From Eutypella sp. D-1 (lineage: Eukaryota; Ascomycota; Sordariomycetes; Xylariales; Diatrypaceae), in NCBI GenBank assembly GCA_023313575.1, contig JAJTTP010000001.1:4898001-4962000 (forward strand): DNA of 64,000 nt, read 5' to 3'. The notes beneath the pieces are model-generated. The model was given only the letters and a program-made list of their open reading frames with translations. It ran no database searches and was not told where the DNA came from. Positions 44,041-55,560 of this stretch are shown in pieces; the first letter of the stretch is position 1; every line of letters starts with the position of its first letter. Position numbers and translations under genes: made by a program.

Positions 44041-46809
44041 ATGGCCCATTTACAGGTGCTGGGCGAAGGCCTCAGCGCGGGCAAGCAGAGGGCTTTCGAA
44101 GATGCAAGGAAAATGCAAGCGAGCGTGGCGGCAGACTGCAACAAGAGCGGGAAGCCTATACCACCGTATCGCCTCACGGAACTCATCGGCAAAGGAAGCT
44201 TCGGCCGCGTCTACCGCGCGACCGACCTCAAGAACAAGCAACTTGTAGCCGTCAAGATCATCAACGTCGACGAGAGCGACACGGTGAACCCCAAGCTCGC
44301 CGACACCTATAGCGACCTGCTCAAGGAAATCAACGCACTCCAGAGATTAAGCGAGATCAAGGCCCAAAACATCAATCATGTCATCGAAGCGCTTCCCGTT
44401 GGCCACGCCATGTGGATGGTCACTGAGTATTGTGCCGGCGGAAGTGTCGCCACCCTTATGAAACCTACAGCTCCCGGAGGTCTACAGGAGAAGTGGATCA
44501 TCCCTATTCTACGCGAGGTGACCGTCGCCATCCATTGGGTCCACAAGGAAGGAATTATTCATCGAGATATCAAGTGCGCAAACGTATTAGTCACGGAGGT
44601 CGGCAGCGTACAGCTCTGCGATTTCGGAGTAGCCGGCATGATGGAGTCTAAGTTCGACAAGAGATCGACCGTTATAGGAACGCCACATTGGATGGCACCG
44701 GAGCTTTTTGATCAGAACGCCCAGTACGGAACGGAGGTAGATATCTGGGCCTTTGGCTCCATGGTCTTCGAGCTTGCGTCCGGCCTGCCCCCAAACGCTA
44801 GGGCCGGTGTCGGCCTTCCACACCTCGGCGATTTCCTAAGAGAACACATACCACGACTAGAGGGCGATCAGTATTCCGCCCAGCTCAAGGACCTCGTAGC
44901 ATTCTGTCTTGTGGAGAATCCCTCCCAACGTCCTACTATCGAGCAGATCCAGAAACACCCTTACATATATAACACCAGCGCGCAATATCCTACCCGCACC
45001 CTCGCTAACCTCGTCAAAGCCTATAAGCTATGGGAGGATCGCGGCGGCAGCAGAAAGTCGCTGTTTGGACCGGGTGGCGCGCAGGCACCGGCAGATCTGG
45101 ACCTAGATTCTACTTCCCTCGCAGCAGACGAGTGGAACTTCTCTACCACGCTCGCCTTCGATAAGTCGCTGCACGACGATACGGATACTATGTCGGAGGC
45201 TCAGGCGGTGCGCGATGTTTACGGCTCGGCCGTTGATTTCCCCAGCCATAACTTTGGTGGCGACACGGCCAGACCCCCTCCAAAGGGCGGCAATAAGGGT
45301 AGGCGCCGCCCCCCGCCCCAGGCCCTGGCGGCGGTTAAAGCCCCGCTCGAGAAGGTCTTCGACCCGAACACTATATCTAATTACGACGAAAACTCGCGCA
45401 TGTACTACAACCGCGGACCCATGCCCCCGCTCCCTCCCCCCAACGCCCCGGGCCAACCCCCGGCTCGCGCTGCCTCTGCGTCCGACCTTCCGCTGCGGGA
45501 CGACTCGTTGCATTCTACACTTAGGGAGTCTCTTATAGACCTCGATGCGTCTCTCGGCGGTGGTGATCTGGCAACGTTCACGGATGTGGGCACCATTAAG
45601 GCCGGTGGCCCCTCCCAGCAGCAACGGCCCATGCCCAGACCGGGCCCCCGCATGTCTATGGACAACAACTGGTCTTTTGCGGGCGCCACCACAGAGTCGG
45701 CCTCGTCACAGCAGTACCACTACGACAGCGCACCTATGACGCCCGCAGGCGACTTGAATCATGAGCGTCCTGAGATCGAGTGGCAGTGGCCAACGACGAT
45801 ACCACCTGCGCCGTCGTCCAACCCCGATCATTTCGGTCCATCGTCGTACGACGACATGCCCCCGCTGGACACCCCGGGCCGCCCACGCCTCATGCACCAT
45901 CCTACAGACCCGGTTGGTCTACCTTCGCAGGGCTATGATCCTCCGCGAACTGCCACCTCTCTGAGCGCTACTAACGCCGCGTCTACGGCCAACGACCGCA
46001 TGTCTATGGCATCGCTGATCGACCTGGACATGAGCATGCCAGAGCCGGTGACATCCACAATGGCGCCGCCAGCGCCCTACGAACACCTGACGCGCCCGTC
46101 CACGGCGAACTCGGACGCGGCGTCCATAACGGGCTCCGAGAGCGGTGGCGGCGGCAACCCTTTCGAGCTCGAGCGCCACGCCTCCGTCTACGCCCCACTG
46201 TCCATGACTACGCGTGAACCCTCCATCTACGTATCCGAAGACATGGATCTACCCTCGGCGTTCGCCCGCCAGCAGCCGCCTCAACACCAGCAGCAACCGA
46301 GCTACCCGCAGCAACCGAGCCACCAACAGGCGAGCCCGCAACAGCAGCACCAGTACCATTACAGCCACCAGCCGCGCGAACCCTCCCTGTACTACCAGAG
46401 CCCACACCAACTGCACGAGCCGCAGCAGGCGGAATACGTCAACGAAGACGAGGACGAATACGACGAGCAGCGCAGCACGGACGGAGGCGGCGGCGGAGGC
46501 AGTGGCGAAGAGGAAGACGTTGTTGACGAACAGTTCGTGCCTAGACCTGGCCCTGGCCCTGGTCCCGGCCACGGCCATGCCCACGGTGCCTCCGCTCCCA
46601 CATCCTCCTCTACTGGCCCGCTCCCTCCCCGCTCTATGCCGATGCCGCTCCCGCCCCCCGTGGCGCCCCCCTCGGCCGCCGTCATGGAGGGCCGCGCTAC
46701 CCCCGGCGACGTCACCAACGAGATGCGCCGCCTCATCGGCGCCCTCGGCGAGCACCTCTCCCTTATCGGAAACCAAGTCGCTGAGATGGAGCCGCGGAGG
46801 GCAAGATAG
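44041..46809 (+). CDS. Ste20/germinal-centre-type Ser/Thr protein kinase
   Basis: Single exon, 922 residues. The kinase domain lies at about 44-310: glycine loop GKGSFGRV (about 50-57), catalytic lysine in VAVK (about 72), HRDIKCAN with Asp176, DFG at 194-196, and activation segment STVIGTPHWMAPE. The GTPHWMAPE signature and overall pattern are those of Ste20-like GCK kinases; among filamentous fungi it most resembles the MST-1 group, working near the septation and RAM/SIN pathways. That subgroup call is tentative. The remaining 600 residues are low complexity (Pro, Gln, Ser), with poly-Gln near 750-790 and an acidic patch, except for a conserved-looking helix at the very end (DVTNEMRRLIGALGEHLSL) that may bind a partner. 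Confidence 0.88.
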   Translation: MAHLQVLGEGLSAGKQRAFEDARKMQASVAADCNKSGKPIPPYRLTELIGKGSFGRVYRATDLKNKQLVAVKIINVDESDTVNPKLADTYSDLLKEINALQRLSEIKAQNINHVIEALPVGHAMWMVTEYCAGGSVATLMKPTAPGGLQEKWIIPILREVTVAIHWVHKEGIIHRDIKCANVLVTEVGSVQLCDFGVAGMMESKFDKRSTVIGTPHWMAPELFDQNAQYGTEVDIWAFGSMVFELASGLPPNARAGVGLPHLGDFLREHIPRLEGDQYSAQLKDLVAFCLVENPSQRPTIEQIQKHPYIYNTSAQYPTRTLANLVKAYKLWEDRGGSRKSLFGPGGAQAPADLDLDSTSLAADEWNFSTTLAFDKSLHDDTDTMSEAQAVRDVYGSAVDFPSHNFGGDTARPPPKGGNKGRRRPPPQALAAVKAPLEKVFDPNTISNYDENSRMYYNRGPMPPLPPPNAPGQPPARAASASDLPLRDDSLHSTLRESLIDLDASLGGGDLATFTDVGTIKAGGPSQQQRPMPRPGPRMSMDNNWSFAGATTESASSQQYHYDSAPMTPAGDLNHERPEIEWQWPTTIPPAPSSNPDHFGPSSYDDMPPLDTPGRPRLMHHPTDPVGLPSQGYDPPRTATSLSATNAASTANDRMSMASLIDLDMSMPEPVTSTMAPPAPYEHLTRPSTANSDAASITGSESGGGGNPFELERHASVYAPLSMTTREPSIYVSEDMDLPSAFARQQPPQHQQQPSYPQQPSHQQASPQQQHQYHYSHQPREPSLYYQSPHQLHEPQQAEYVNEDEDEYDEQRSTDGGGGGGSGEEEDVVDEQFVPRPGPGPGPGHGHAHGASAPTSSSTGPLPPRSMPMPLPPPVAPPSAAVMEGRATPGDVTNEMRRLIGALGEHLSLIGNQVAEMEPRRAR

Positions 46810-47465
46810 AAGCGATGAGCATGGATAACAAGTGAATCATCAGAATCTGGATGACCGTCCGGTCGACAACGAGCTGACTCGACCGACCTCCGACATCATG
46901 GACCCCCGTATTATGTGATTTTGCTGTTTCTGGCGTTAATGAGGCGCAGGAGGGGCCGAAAGGGAAGGAAAGGGGGACTAATCATAGGCGTTCTTGTTTC
47001 TATTGTGTGTTTAGTTTAAGTATACGAAGGCAATTCGCTCTAATTCTTTATCTTGTTTACTACGCGAGATGCCGTGACCATGCCGTGGTTAAGGGAACCC
47101 ATCCCCTGATACATAATGCAGCGTAAAAGAAAAAAGACCAACGCTAATTCAGCTGAAAGTGAACTGTTCGGCATCAAAAAGCAACAATTATTTTGTCACT
47201 CCCTCGAATTCACAGCAGAGTAAAGTAAATAAAAATTGAAGCCGCCCCTTTAAGTTGGCTTCAGGGCTAAGTAGGTAGGTTATCGATAAGTGAATAATAT
47301 CGATCGGGGCGCCCCTTTAAAGCCGTAGCCCAGAACCGCCGGACCCGGTTTGTCTAGACTCTGCAAACCCTGCGGCATTTTTTTTTCCCCTCCAATCCAA
47401 CGACAATGGCAGGCAGCGGATAGATAGATAAGACTGAACAAGGCAAGCCACACTCAACAATCACA
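46810..47465. other. Intergenic between kinase and tRNA
   Basis: About 650 bp, kinase 3' flank then tRNA upstream region. Contains a GCGCCCCTTTAAAG-like repeated word (47243 and 47308 areas) and a T8 run near 47380. No gene seen. Confidence 0.5.
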
Positions 47466-47574
47466 GTCTTCGTGGCTCAGTTGGTTAGAGCGCCGGTCTC
47501 ATATTTACATCAATATGATCCATCCAGTAGGTTGGGATATCCGGAGATCGCCAGTTCGATCCTGGCCGAGGACA
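47466..47574 (+). tRNA. tRNA-Met (CAT), elongator type, with intron
   Basis: The 7-bp acceptor stem GTCTTCG pairs with CGAGGAC (one G-T wobble), with discriminator A at 47574. D arm is GCTC/GAGC, anticodon loop CTCATA with anticodon CAT, T arm GCCAG-TTCGATC-CTGGC. A 35-nt intron (about 47504-47538) interrupts one base 3' of the anticodon, the standard position. The T loop TTCGATC indicates elongator rather than initiator tRNA-Met. Mature length is about 74 nt before CCA. Confidence 0.92.
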
Positions 47575-47582
47575 GCTTCAAC

Positions 47583-47589
47583 TTTTTTT
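47583..47589 (+). terminator. RNA polymerase III T-run terminator
   Basis: Seven T on the non-template strand begin 9 bp after the tRNA end, the usual Pol III stop signal. Confidence 0.8.
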
Positions 47590-47861
47590 GCTCGTTTCTC
47601 CTTTCACATAACTTTCTTTTTTTGTTTTTCTCGGTTCACTTCGATATTTGGGGAGGCAAGGGAAAAAAAGAGGCGTAGACCGACATAGTTGTATACAAGT
47701 TAATAAGCATAGTAATGAGATTTATTTTAATATATTGTTCAGAGCGACGTCTAGCAGGTACGACATTATGTTTCCAGTTTATTCATTGCGTCCTGGAAGG
47801 CTTTCGGGATTATACGTTGTACTACATTATCTACCAGTACTCTGCCATTGCGACCAGGATC

Positions 47862-50800
47862 TCAGGTAAACCCGATAAGGTCACCCATAAGCAGGGCCTG
47901 ATACTTGTCGACGGCTTCGCGTAGGCGGACCAAGACGCCGGCGGCCAGCATTTTGACCTCGTTCTCCTCACCGGCGCCGACGGCCCCTTCGCCGTCGCCG
48001 CCGCGCGTCCCCTCGAACACTGCGGCCACCCACTCGGTGGTCTCGACGACCTCGCGCCCGTGCCGCTCGCAGAGCCCGCGCATGTCGTTCTCGTTGACGT
48101 CGAGCAGCGCTACGAGGGCGAAGAGCAGCGCGCGCGCAACGCCCATGTCCGGTAGCGATGCGCCTGTGCCTGCGCTACCGACCCCCGACCCTGCCCCCGC
48201 TCCCGAGAGAGCGGGTCCTCGCGCTCCGAGGACCAGGTCCCAGAGCTCGGACGTCATCTGAGGCAGGGCGAGGGTCGAGGGTCCCGCGGCGTGCAGCAGC
48301 AGACCCAGCGTCCGTAGGTAGAGCGCCAGTAGTTCGGGTTGGAAGAGTACGCCGCGGCCGCGCGATGATGCGTATAGCGCGGCCTGGAATCGCGACGTTA
48401 ACGGGAAGAAAAAGGACTCACTGATCAACGAGGCTGTCGTGTTGGGAATCGCGCGGACGCCGGGCTTTTTCTTCCGGGCCTTGGTGACCGATCCCGCTCC
48501 TGTTCCCTTTCCGGCCCGGTTGTCCTGTTGTAGCCGTGACGTGAAGGACGATATTTTCAGTGCGTCGGGACCCGTCACTGCGTCGGCCGCCTCGGCCGCC
48601 ATAGGTGCGAGGAAGGCTTGTGAGAGGGACTGTGCTATGTTATCTATAGCGTTAGGAGGCAGAGCCTTGAGCTTGGAAGCTGAGGATGAGGGGAGGCCGG
48701 GCGCGGAAGGCAAGGCGTAGTGCTTCTCGACTTTGGCAGGGAGCCTCTTGGAAGGAAAGGCCGCTGCATCTGCATATTGGGATACTTCAAAGCCCGCAAT
48801 CTCGCGAGCGCTGAGGCCGAGGACGATGAGAATCGAGGACCGCTGGGATAGCGAGTAGTCGCCGTCGAAGAACGTTTTGGCGAACCACTGAGCCATCTTC
48901 TTGGGCTGCGCTATGACCACGGCTATCATTCCCTGGAGACGCAATTCGTGGAAATTCTCAAGGTCGTAATTGTCCTGGAGACCGACGAGTAGAGTTGCTA
49001 GTTCCTCTGCGTGGGAAGCAACCTCAGTTCCGTATGCCGCCTTGCGGCGGATCAAGACCGGCGCGGTTGTCAGCGCCAGTTTCTGCTTATCGTAGTTCTC
49101 CGTGTCGCGTAAATATGTGATAAGATCCCTAATGTAAACAGGTGCTTTGGGCTTATCCCGGTTGATCAAGGTAGGATCATCGTCAGAGTCCTCTGCGTCG
49201 GAATCCGGTTTAGCATACGGAACTAGATCGGAATCTTCCTCCTCTTCGTCCTCAACCTCTTCAATGATGAAGCCCGTTTTCGGCGCAGCACTTGCAGGCT
49301 GCGGTGCGGGTTTTGGGTTTGAATTTGTCTGTTTCGTCTTCTTGGCCGGCTTCGAATTGCCTCCAGATTGACGGAGGGGATCCAAGGGCCCGACCTTGTC
49401 GGAGACATTCACAAGTGACTTGTACCAGTTAGCGTCGTCTGTGTTCATTTCGTCCATTTTGAAATCGAGCTTCTTGTCAGCGCCGTGAACAAGACCTGAC
49501 AGCGCTTCGCCAACCACCATGCCCAGAAAGCGGGCCCGGAGCTGCGTTGCAGTGAGGCGGTTGGATATGGCATTCATGTATGTGCCAGACCGCGTCAAGA
49601 TGGTGAGTTTGATGGGCGCAAGTCTGTGGACATATCCTGCGCTCAGCAGGAGCACCTGAGCATGTGCTAGAACACCATGCGGTTAGTGATGCCAACTAGC
49701 TGGGATTGGTACCTTTCTCACCTTCTTGTTGGACTATGGGAGTATGTCTCATGTAAAGTAGGTCGCCGAACTGGCTCATACTCTTCTCAAGTACCGTTAT
49801 GAGTGCCTCCTTATCATCTGCAAGGACAGCCAGGGCGGCCCGTCTGATACCGCACCCGTCTCCTATTCCAGCTCCAGGTGAGGCGGTCAGCCAGCTCGAA
49901 AGATGACCTTTTCGTACTTCATCCTTCCCGATGAGGGCTTTTAGAGCACCAGCAGCGGCCCATATGGCAGGGTAATCTTCTGTCGCGTCGTTGGTATCTA
50001 ATGCACCCAAATATGTATCGGCCAGAAATTTAAGTATAACTAGTAGCATCTTTCGCTGTTCAAGGGAAGGCAGGCAGTCAAATAGCTTTCCGAATGCTTC
50101 AGGATTTTTGCTATTTTCCACGAGGAGGTTTGTGAAGAGTTTCTTGGTAATCCTTTCTGCGCATGATACTTAGCTTGGCTTGGTCCCAGGCGGGACGTAT
50201 GCTACTTACCAGAGTGTGCCAGACGTGTTGCACGCGCTATAATGTCTGCGCACAGCTTCAGTTCATCATCATCGACACCACCTTTCACCCATTCAATGAG
50301 ACTGCGACCAAGCCAGTCAATGTAGGCCTTGGGATCAGCCTGCCATGTTTCATCATGAGCTCTATCTGCCTGGCGCAGGACATCTTCAGCCTCCGCCGAG
50401 AGGGAAACAATCTTCCCATTGGTGAATAGTGCAATGAACTCCTGCCGAAGAGGCCGGGCACGAGCGGGGTTGTCAAGATTCCTCACTGGAGCCCACACAC
50501 GTCTGATCGCATCTTCAGATTGTAGAATTCGTGACAATGCGTCAAGGATAAAGCTGATGTTGAAGGACGTATGTGATTGCTTCAGTCCCTTGGGGTCGGG
50601 TTTCGCCTCTCTAAGCAATGCTCGCAGATAAGTGAGCAGGGAGTTGATTCCAGGGATACTTCGTAAACAGGTCAACAGGGTTCCAAGATCACTTGTCTGC
50701 TGGCCGGCAGATCCTTCGGACAACACCGTCCAATAATTCGGAATGATCTCGGTGGTGAGGACATGGACCAACTGAGCGGCTTGGGGCCCCGGTCTCCGGA

Positions 50801-51035
50801 TATCGAAGAGGTGCTTTCCCTGGATCCCCCTGCGAAGATACCCCAAGACCGATAGTAAAGCTTCGTAGTCTGGTTGGTTTTTGAGAACCTCCAAGGCCTC
50901 CTCGGGTGACGACCCTTTAAATTCGATAACAGGCTGTTCAGGCGCAGAGCTAGCGGGCTCCGAGGGACGTAATAACGGTTCGTCCTTAACTGGATCTCGG
51001 TAACTCCGGCTTACCTGGGTAAGGAGCCCATCCAT
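47862..51035 (-). CDS. tel2: Telomere length regulation protein Tel2
   Basis: Modelled as complement(join(47862..49666,49722..50156,50210..51035)), 1021 residues with two short consensus introns (53 and 55 bp). Tel2 is the scaffold of the TTT complex (Tel2-Tti1-Tti2), which with Hsp90 matures PI3K-like kinases such as Tor, ATM/Tel1 and ATR/Mec1. The protein is alpha-helical and HEAT-like throughout. The central Telomere_reg-2 region is recognisable (APVYIRDLITYLRDTENYDKQKLALTTAPVLIRRK). Before it lies an acidic Ser/Asp-rich linker (EEVEDEEEEDSDLVPY) where CK2 phosphorylation recruits the R2TP chaperone in other species. The C-terminus has a Gly/Ala-rich insert near residue 910. Confidence 0.9.
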
Positions 51036-51729
51036 GCCGTCAACAGCTAGCCGTGATATGTTATATTTAGGCTGGGATCTCCTGTGTAGGTGGATAGACA
51101 GTTGCCCTGGAGTTGGGCCAATCTCTAGTGGGAGTTTCCTACTATTTAGTTGATCACGGTCGAGTTAGTTGTACGAGATCGATGCTGGGTTCTCCCATAT
51201 TGAAGTGCTTTTCCCGAGAATTCTCGTCCATTAATGAGAGAATAATCCGATAGAGGCTTCGTAGTATGGACTTTGTATATAGAGGCACGAAGTAGTTGAC
51301 AATTACTTGGACCCCAAGCTTTTGACAGGCTCAGTTGGTTCAGGGTATGTATATGCGTATACCGAGTTGATACTTACATAGGTACATACATGTACATAAT
51401 GGGACATCCTAACACAATAGGGCTGACCAATCGTCATGCTACATCTTGGGCATCCCACTTCGCGCGCCCCGATAAGCGCTTATCAGCAATAGAGTGACGT
51501 CTCTTACCTTACTTAAGTACCTACTAAGTACATTGTATTGGAAGTTACATAGACTCAAAGTCAACAAAGCAACCTGTAACCGAGCAGCTCAACCTAAGCT
51601 CTTGTAACCATCCAGCTACAAAGCTACTCCCAAAACTACCTCTACTCCTGCACGTGCACCTACACGTTCAGGCAGGAATAAATTGACGAAAATAATTTGA
51701 CAGAAAGAAACCGAGAGGATCAAATCGAG
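51036..51729. promoter_or_regulatory. Divergent promoter, tel2 and uba3
   Basis: About 690 bp between head-to-head genes. A CACGTG E-box lies near 51654, about 75 bp before the uba3 ATG. AT-rich middle with TACATA/TACCTA words. No gene seen. Confidence 0.4.
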
Positions 51730-53146
51730 ATGGACGTCGCCGCTACAGATATTAATGCCGCCTCTAGGTGGCAATACCTAGATAGACTACGCAAAACTCG
51801 CGGCCCCTTCAACGAGAATACCGACATCAGCGAGGAAAATCTCGCGAATATTGACCGCGCCAAGATCCTCGTGATCGGTGCTGGAGGCCTGGGCTGCGAG
51901 ATCCTCAAGAACATCGCCCTGACCGGCTTCAAGGACATCCATGTCATAGACATGGACACGATCGACATATCCAACCTCAACCGCCAGTTTCTCTTCCGGA
52001 AATCCGATGTTGGCAAGTACAAGGCCGAGGTCGCCGCCGCCTTCGTCGAGCAGAGGGTTGAGGGGGTCAAGATCACCCCGCATAACTGTCGGATACAAGA
52101 CTTTGACGACGACTTCTATATGCAGTTCCAGATGGTTATCTGTGGACTAGACAGTATCGAGGCCCGGAGGTGGATCAATTCTACACTTGTCAGCTTATAT
52201 GAGGAGGATAACCCGGATTCCCTGAAGCCATTGATAGATGGTGGCACTGAAGGTATGATTCCTCCCCCCAGCGTTACCTACTCCGATGATTGTATGAGCG
52301 AGTGAGAAAGAGAGTGAGAGAGAGTGTGTAAGAGAAACAGAGAGAGAAAGAGGACCCCTCCGCTAACTTCTATTAGGCTTCAAGGGCCAGACTCGAGTCG
52401 TATTCCCCACCATGTCAGCATGTATTGAGTGCCAACTCGACCTGTATACCCCGCGAGCCGCCGTGCCCCTCTGCACCCTTGCCACTATTCCACGCCAACC
52501 TGAACACTGCATCGAATGGGCACACATTATAGCTTGGGAACAAGAGAAGCCGTTTCCGAACCTAGACAAGGACGACCCCGAACACATCACATGGTTATAC
52601 CAGAAGGCGTCGGCGCGGGCTGAAGAGTTCGGCATCGGCGGCGTGACCTACTCACTCACGCAAGGGGTGGTCAAGAATATCATCCCGGCCATTGCCTCGA
52701 CCAACGCTATTATTGCCGCGAGCTGCTGTAATGAGGCGCTGAAGATCGCTCTGGACATGCGCTCTGCCCTCGGCTTCCGTGAAAACTACATGATGTATAC
52801 CGGTGACGAAGCCATCTACACACACGTCTACGAGAACGAGCGCAAGGAAGACTGCCCTGTGTGCGGCGATGCTGCCAAGCCGCTCACGGTGGATCCCGAC
52901 TGGACCTTGAGAGAGCTCCTCGACTCTTTCGCTACTAAGGCCGACCTGCAGCTCAAGAAGCCTTCTGTCACTGCCCACCGCAAGACGCTTTATATGCAGT
53001 CACCGCCCAGCATCGAGGAGCAGACCCGCCCGAACCTCGACCTAAAGCTGCGCGACGAACTCAGCCTGCAGCACGGCCAGGAGATCGCCGTCACGGACCC
53101 AGCATTCCCGAAGCTGCTCTTTACATTCTATCTCCAGTTTTCGTGA
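51730..53146 (+). CDS. uba3: NEDD8-activating enzyme E1 catalytic subunit Uba3
   Basis: Modelled as join(51730..52252,52377..53146), 430 residues; the intron is GTATGA...TTAG and the join gives GGTEGFKGQTRVVFP. The frame is open before 51730 but has no ATG. Uba3 adenylates NEDD8 and takes it as a thioester in the Uba3-Ula1/NAE1 heterodimer, then passes it to Ubc12 for cullin neddylation. Seen here: nucleotide loop VIGAGGLGCE (residues 50-55), the DISNLNRQFLFR block, catalytic Cys207 in AVPLCTLATIPR, and zinc ligands at Cys190, Cys193 and the later CPVC. The intron is purine-rich with GA repeats. A coding-like segment in the +1 frame follows the stop to 53255, so the exact C-terminus is less certain. 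Confidence 0.92.
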
Positions 53147-55560
53147 GCTGTCCAATAGCGGAGTTCCCAATGACTCCTCGTACATTTTGGCGTATGAAAA
53201 GGGAGACAATATGACGGAGCAGGCGATTGCCTGGTTGCGTTTTACGGAGTTCTAGCGGTATATCTCGAGTAGACCTGCATAGTGGCTGAATGGCACTAAC
53301 TTTGACATTGTGAACTGAGAAGCAGACTTCGGGCGTTTATGCCTTGACTGTGCCCTTGCTTGTGCCACTTAGATTCTCTTCCACGTAGTACTGAGCGCGT
53401 GTCCCCAATCTTAGTTGGGCTGCACTTATATAGGAGATGCGAGAAGCTCTTCTCCTATTTGATATCTGACACACCTATCGGATAAGATACCATGGAAATT
53501 TCGGCCCAAACTCGTCATCTACTTGTCCACATGCATGTCGTTTCTGTATTTTATCAATTTTGCTAGCGTAAGTGACGAGGCGGGCACGTACGTTACCCAA
53601 TCCTCATAATGGAACAAGGAGGCGCATAGCGGAGAGCCCTTTGGCAAGGCCCACATTACTGGAGACCGCGGGCCGTGCCGGATGGCTACATCTTGAACTA
53701 CCACTGAAATCAGGGCTGGGACTGCTCGGCACTTGAACTCGCACATCGACAAGCAGAGGATATGCTCCATCGGGTCCTATCATCGGGTCCTAACATCACT
53801 GCCTCGTCGATCCCCGAATGCGGAGGGTCTAGTACTTCACTGACGGAGATGTATGGTATACAAGTGGGTAGGTGGTAGCAGGACCAACGAATAGCTGAAA
53901 GCTGAGTGTGCTAGGGACAGCGGACGTGCGTCTACTAAATTGTTAAAGTTTGAAGCTAAGAAGAGAACACGATAAAGGTTAATAGGACCGGATCTACTGC
54001 AACATATAAGGGCAACTGAGAGGTCCGGACGACTGCAAGCCTTCAGATATCAGATTTCAGTCGCCAAATTGAAAGGGAAGGCGGCCAGGCTGGCTGTGCT
54101 TTAAGTCAGGCTACATTGCATGGGAGGCTGTGTGACTCTGTCTATGTATGGATGCGACTGGACTGCATGCTCGAGCTCTTTAGATATTGTCAGTGGTAAA
54201 TGGCTTAGACATTCGGATACTACTCACTCCTCATTAATTGACGTCGTCGCAACTATATCGCGCAATAAACTATATATGCGAGGCCTAGTATGTTTCTTAT
54301 ATAAATATACCTTGAATGAAGGTAAAGAGAAGGGGCGTTTACGACCTATACTTGCAACACAGTATATCGAATAAGGCGGTTCGTATAGCTCCGCCCCCGC
54401 GCTCAGGTGTATGCAGTAGCTTATCTACCTACTTAGGTAAGTATATGTACATTGTAGGCAAGTAAGTGACCTTCTCTATGTGGTTTTCTGACCAACTAAC
54501 TTCCAGAAATCTACATGGGTAAAGTATGTAGCGCTTTATGGAGCTTGAACGGAGTAGGTTGGGAGCAAAAGTATTTGGCCCCCTAAGCATGTGTCTAAGC
54601 ACGATAATAATTTAGATACTATGTATCTGTACTTAGGTAGTGGAAGGCCTGGATGCCAAGTCTTACTAATTAATTTTCACTACCAATTAATGAATAACTA
54701 GCGCATCCACACTCCCTTTACTTGCCATCACCAAGTCAACTCCTAGGGTTAACTCTGTCTATCTGTTAAGCTCATCTCTATTGTATTGAGGCCTTCAGGT
54801 TCCTATCGGATGTAGGTACGTTGTTAAGTCAAATCAGTTGGTTTAAATCGAGAGCTTTCAGCCAGTCAGCCGATTCTCAACCTAAAGCTCTAATGTGTAC
54901 TACTGCGTTTTTGATATCAAGATGAGGGGTCAGCATACATTAAATAGGCCCGAACCAGTAGGAAAGCATTAACGTAGTGGCGTAAAAGGCAGTGCTAAAC
55001 GTGCATCGCATATGCGATTGAATCAAAGCCTAGCGACCTATGAATCTTCATCATAACATACCTACCTAAGTAAGTATGCACGTACCTGGTGGATAAAAAC
55101 CAAGTAGGGCTGTAGTATTAACAATTGGAAACCATGTCGAAAACCCAACTGGGCACTACTGCTCGGAGCTAGTAATACATCGCTATTTACTAAGCCTTCG
55201 CCGGGTCGCAATCAAGTAGTGGCGAGACAGCTATCTATGCCTTACGTACGACTGAAATTTTTGCAAGGTAGGCTTGTCTTATAATATGGTTTAAGTGTAA
55301 ATATTGGGGTGCCGTCATTTCGCCGAATATTAAATTTTAGCGGTCAATGGCGCGGACTTGGAATTAAAGCTCAGTAAAACTCGCGGGGTAAATCACCTGT
55401 GATGTCAAACAACGCGTAGAGAGTTACAGTGATATAAGCACAAGCCACGAAGGATCAAGCACCTTGGGGAAACAACTTTACTTTAAAGGTCTTCGCCTCT
55501 ACCAGTTCCATCACTACTTCAGCCACACATCGTGTACGACCGCTGTAATCTCTCTATAAG
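53147..55560. other. Intergenic, upstream of the cell-death-like cluster
   Basis: About 2.4 kb of AT-richer sequence. The first 110 bp contain a coding-like frame continuing from uba3 (53145-53255, ending AIAWLRFTEF). Beyond that I see only short frames, TACCTA/TAGGTA words and no recognisable family, repeat or tRNA. Confidence 0.45.
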
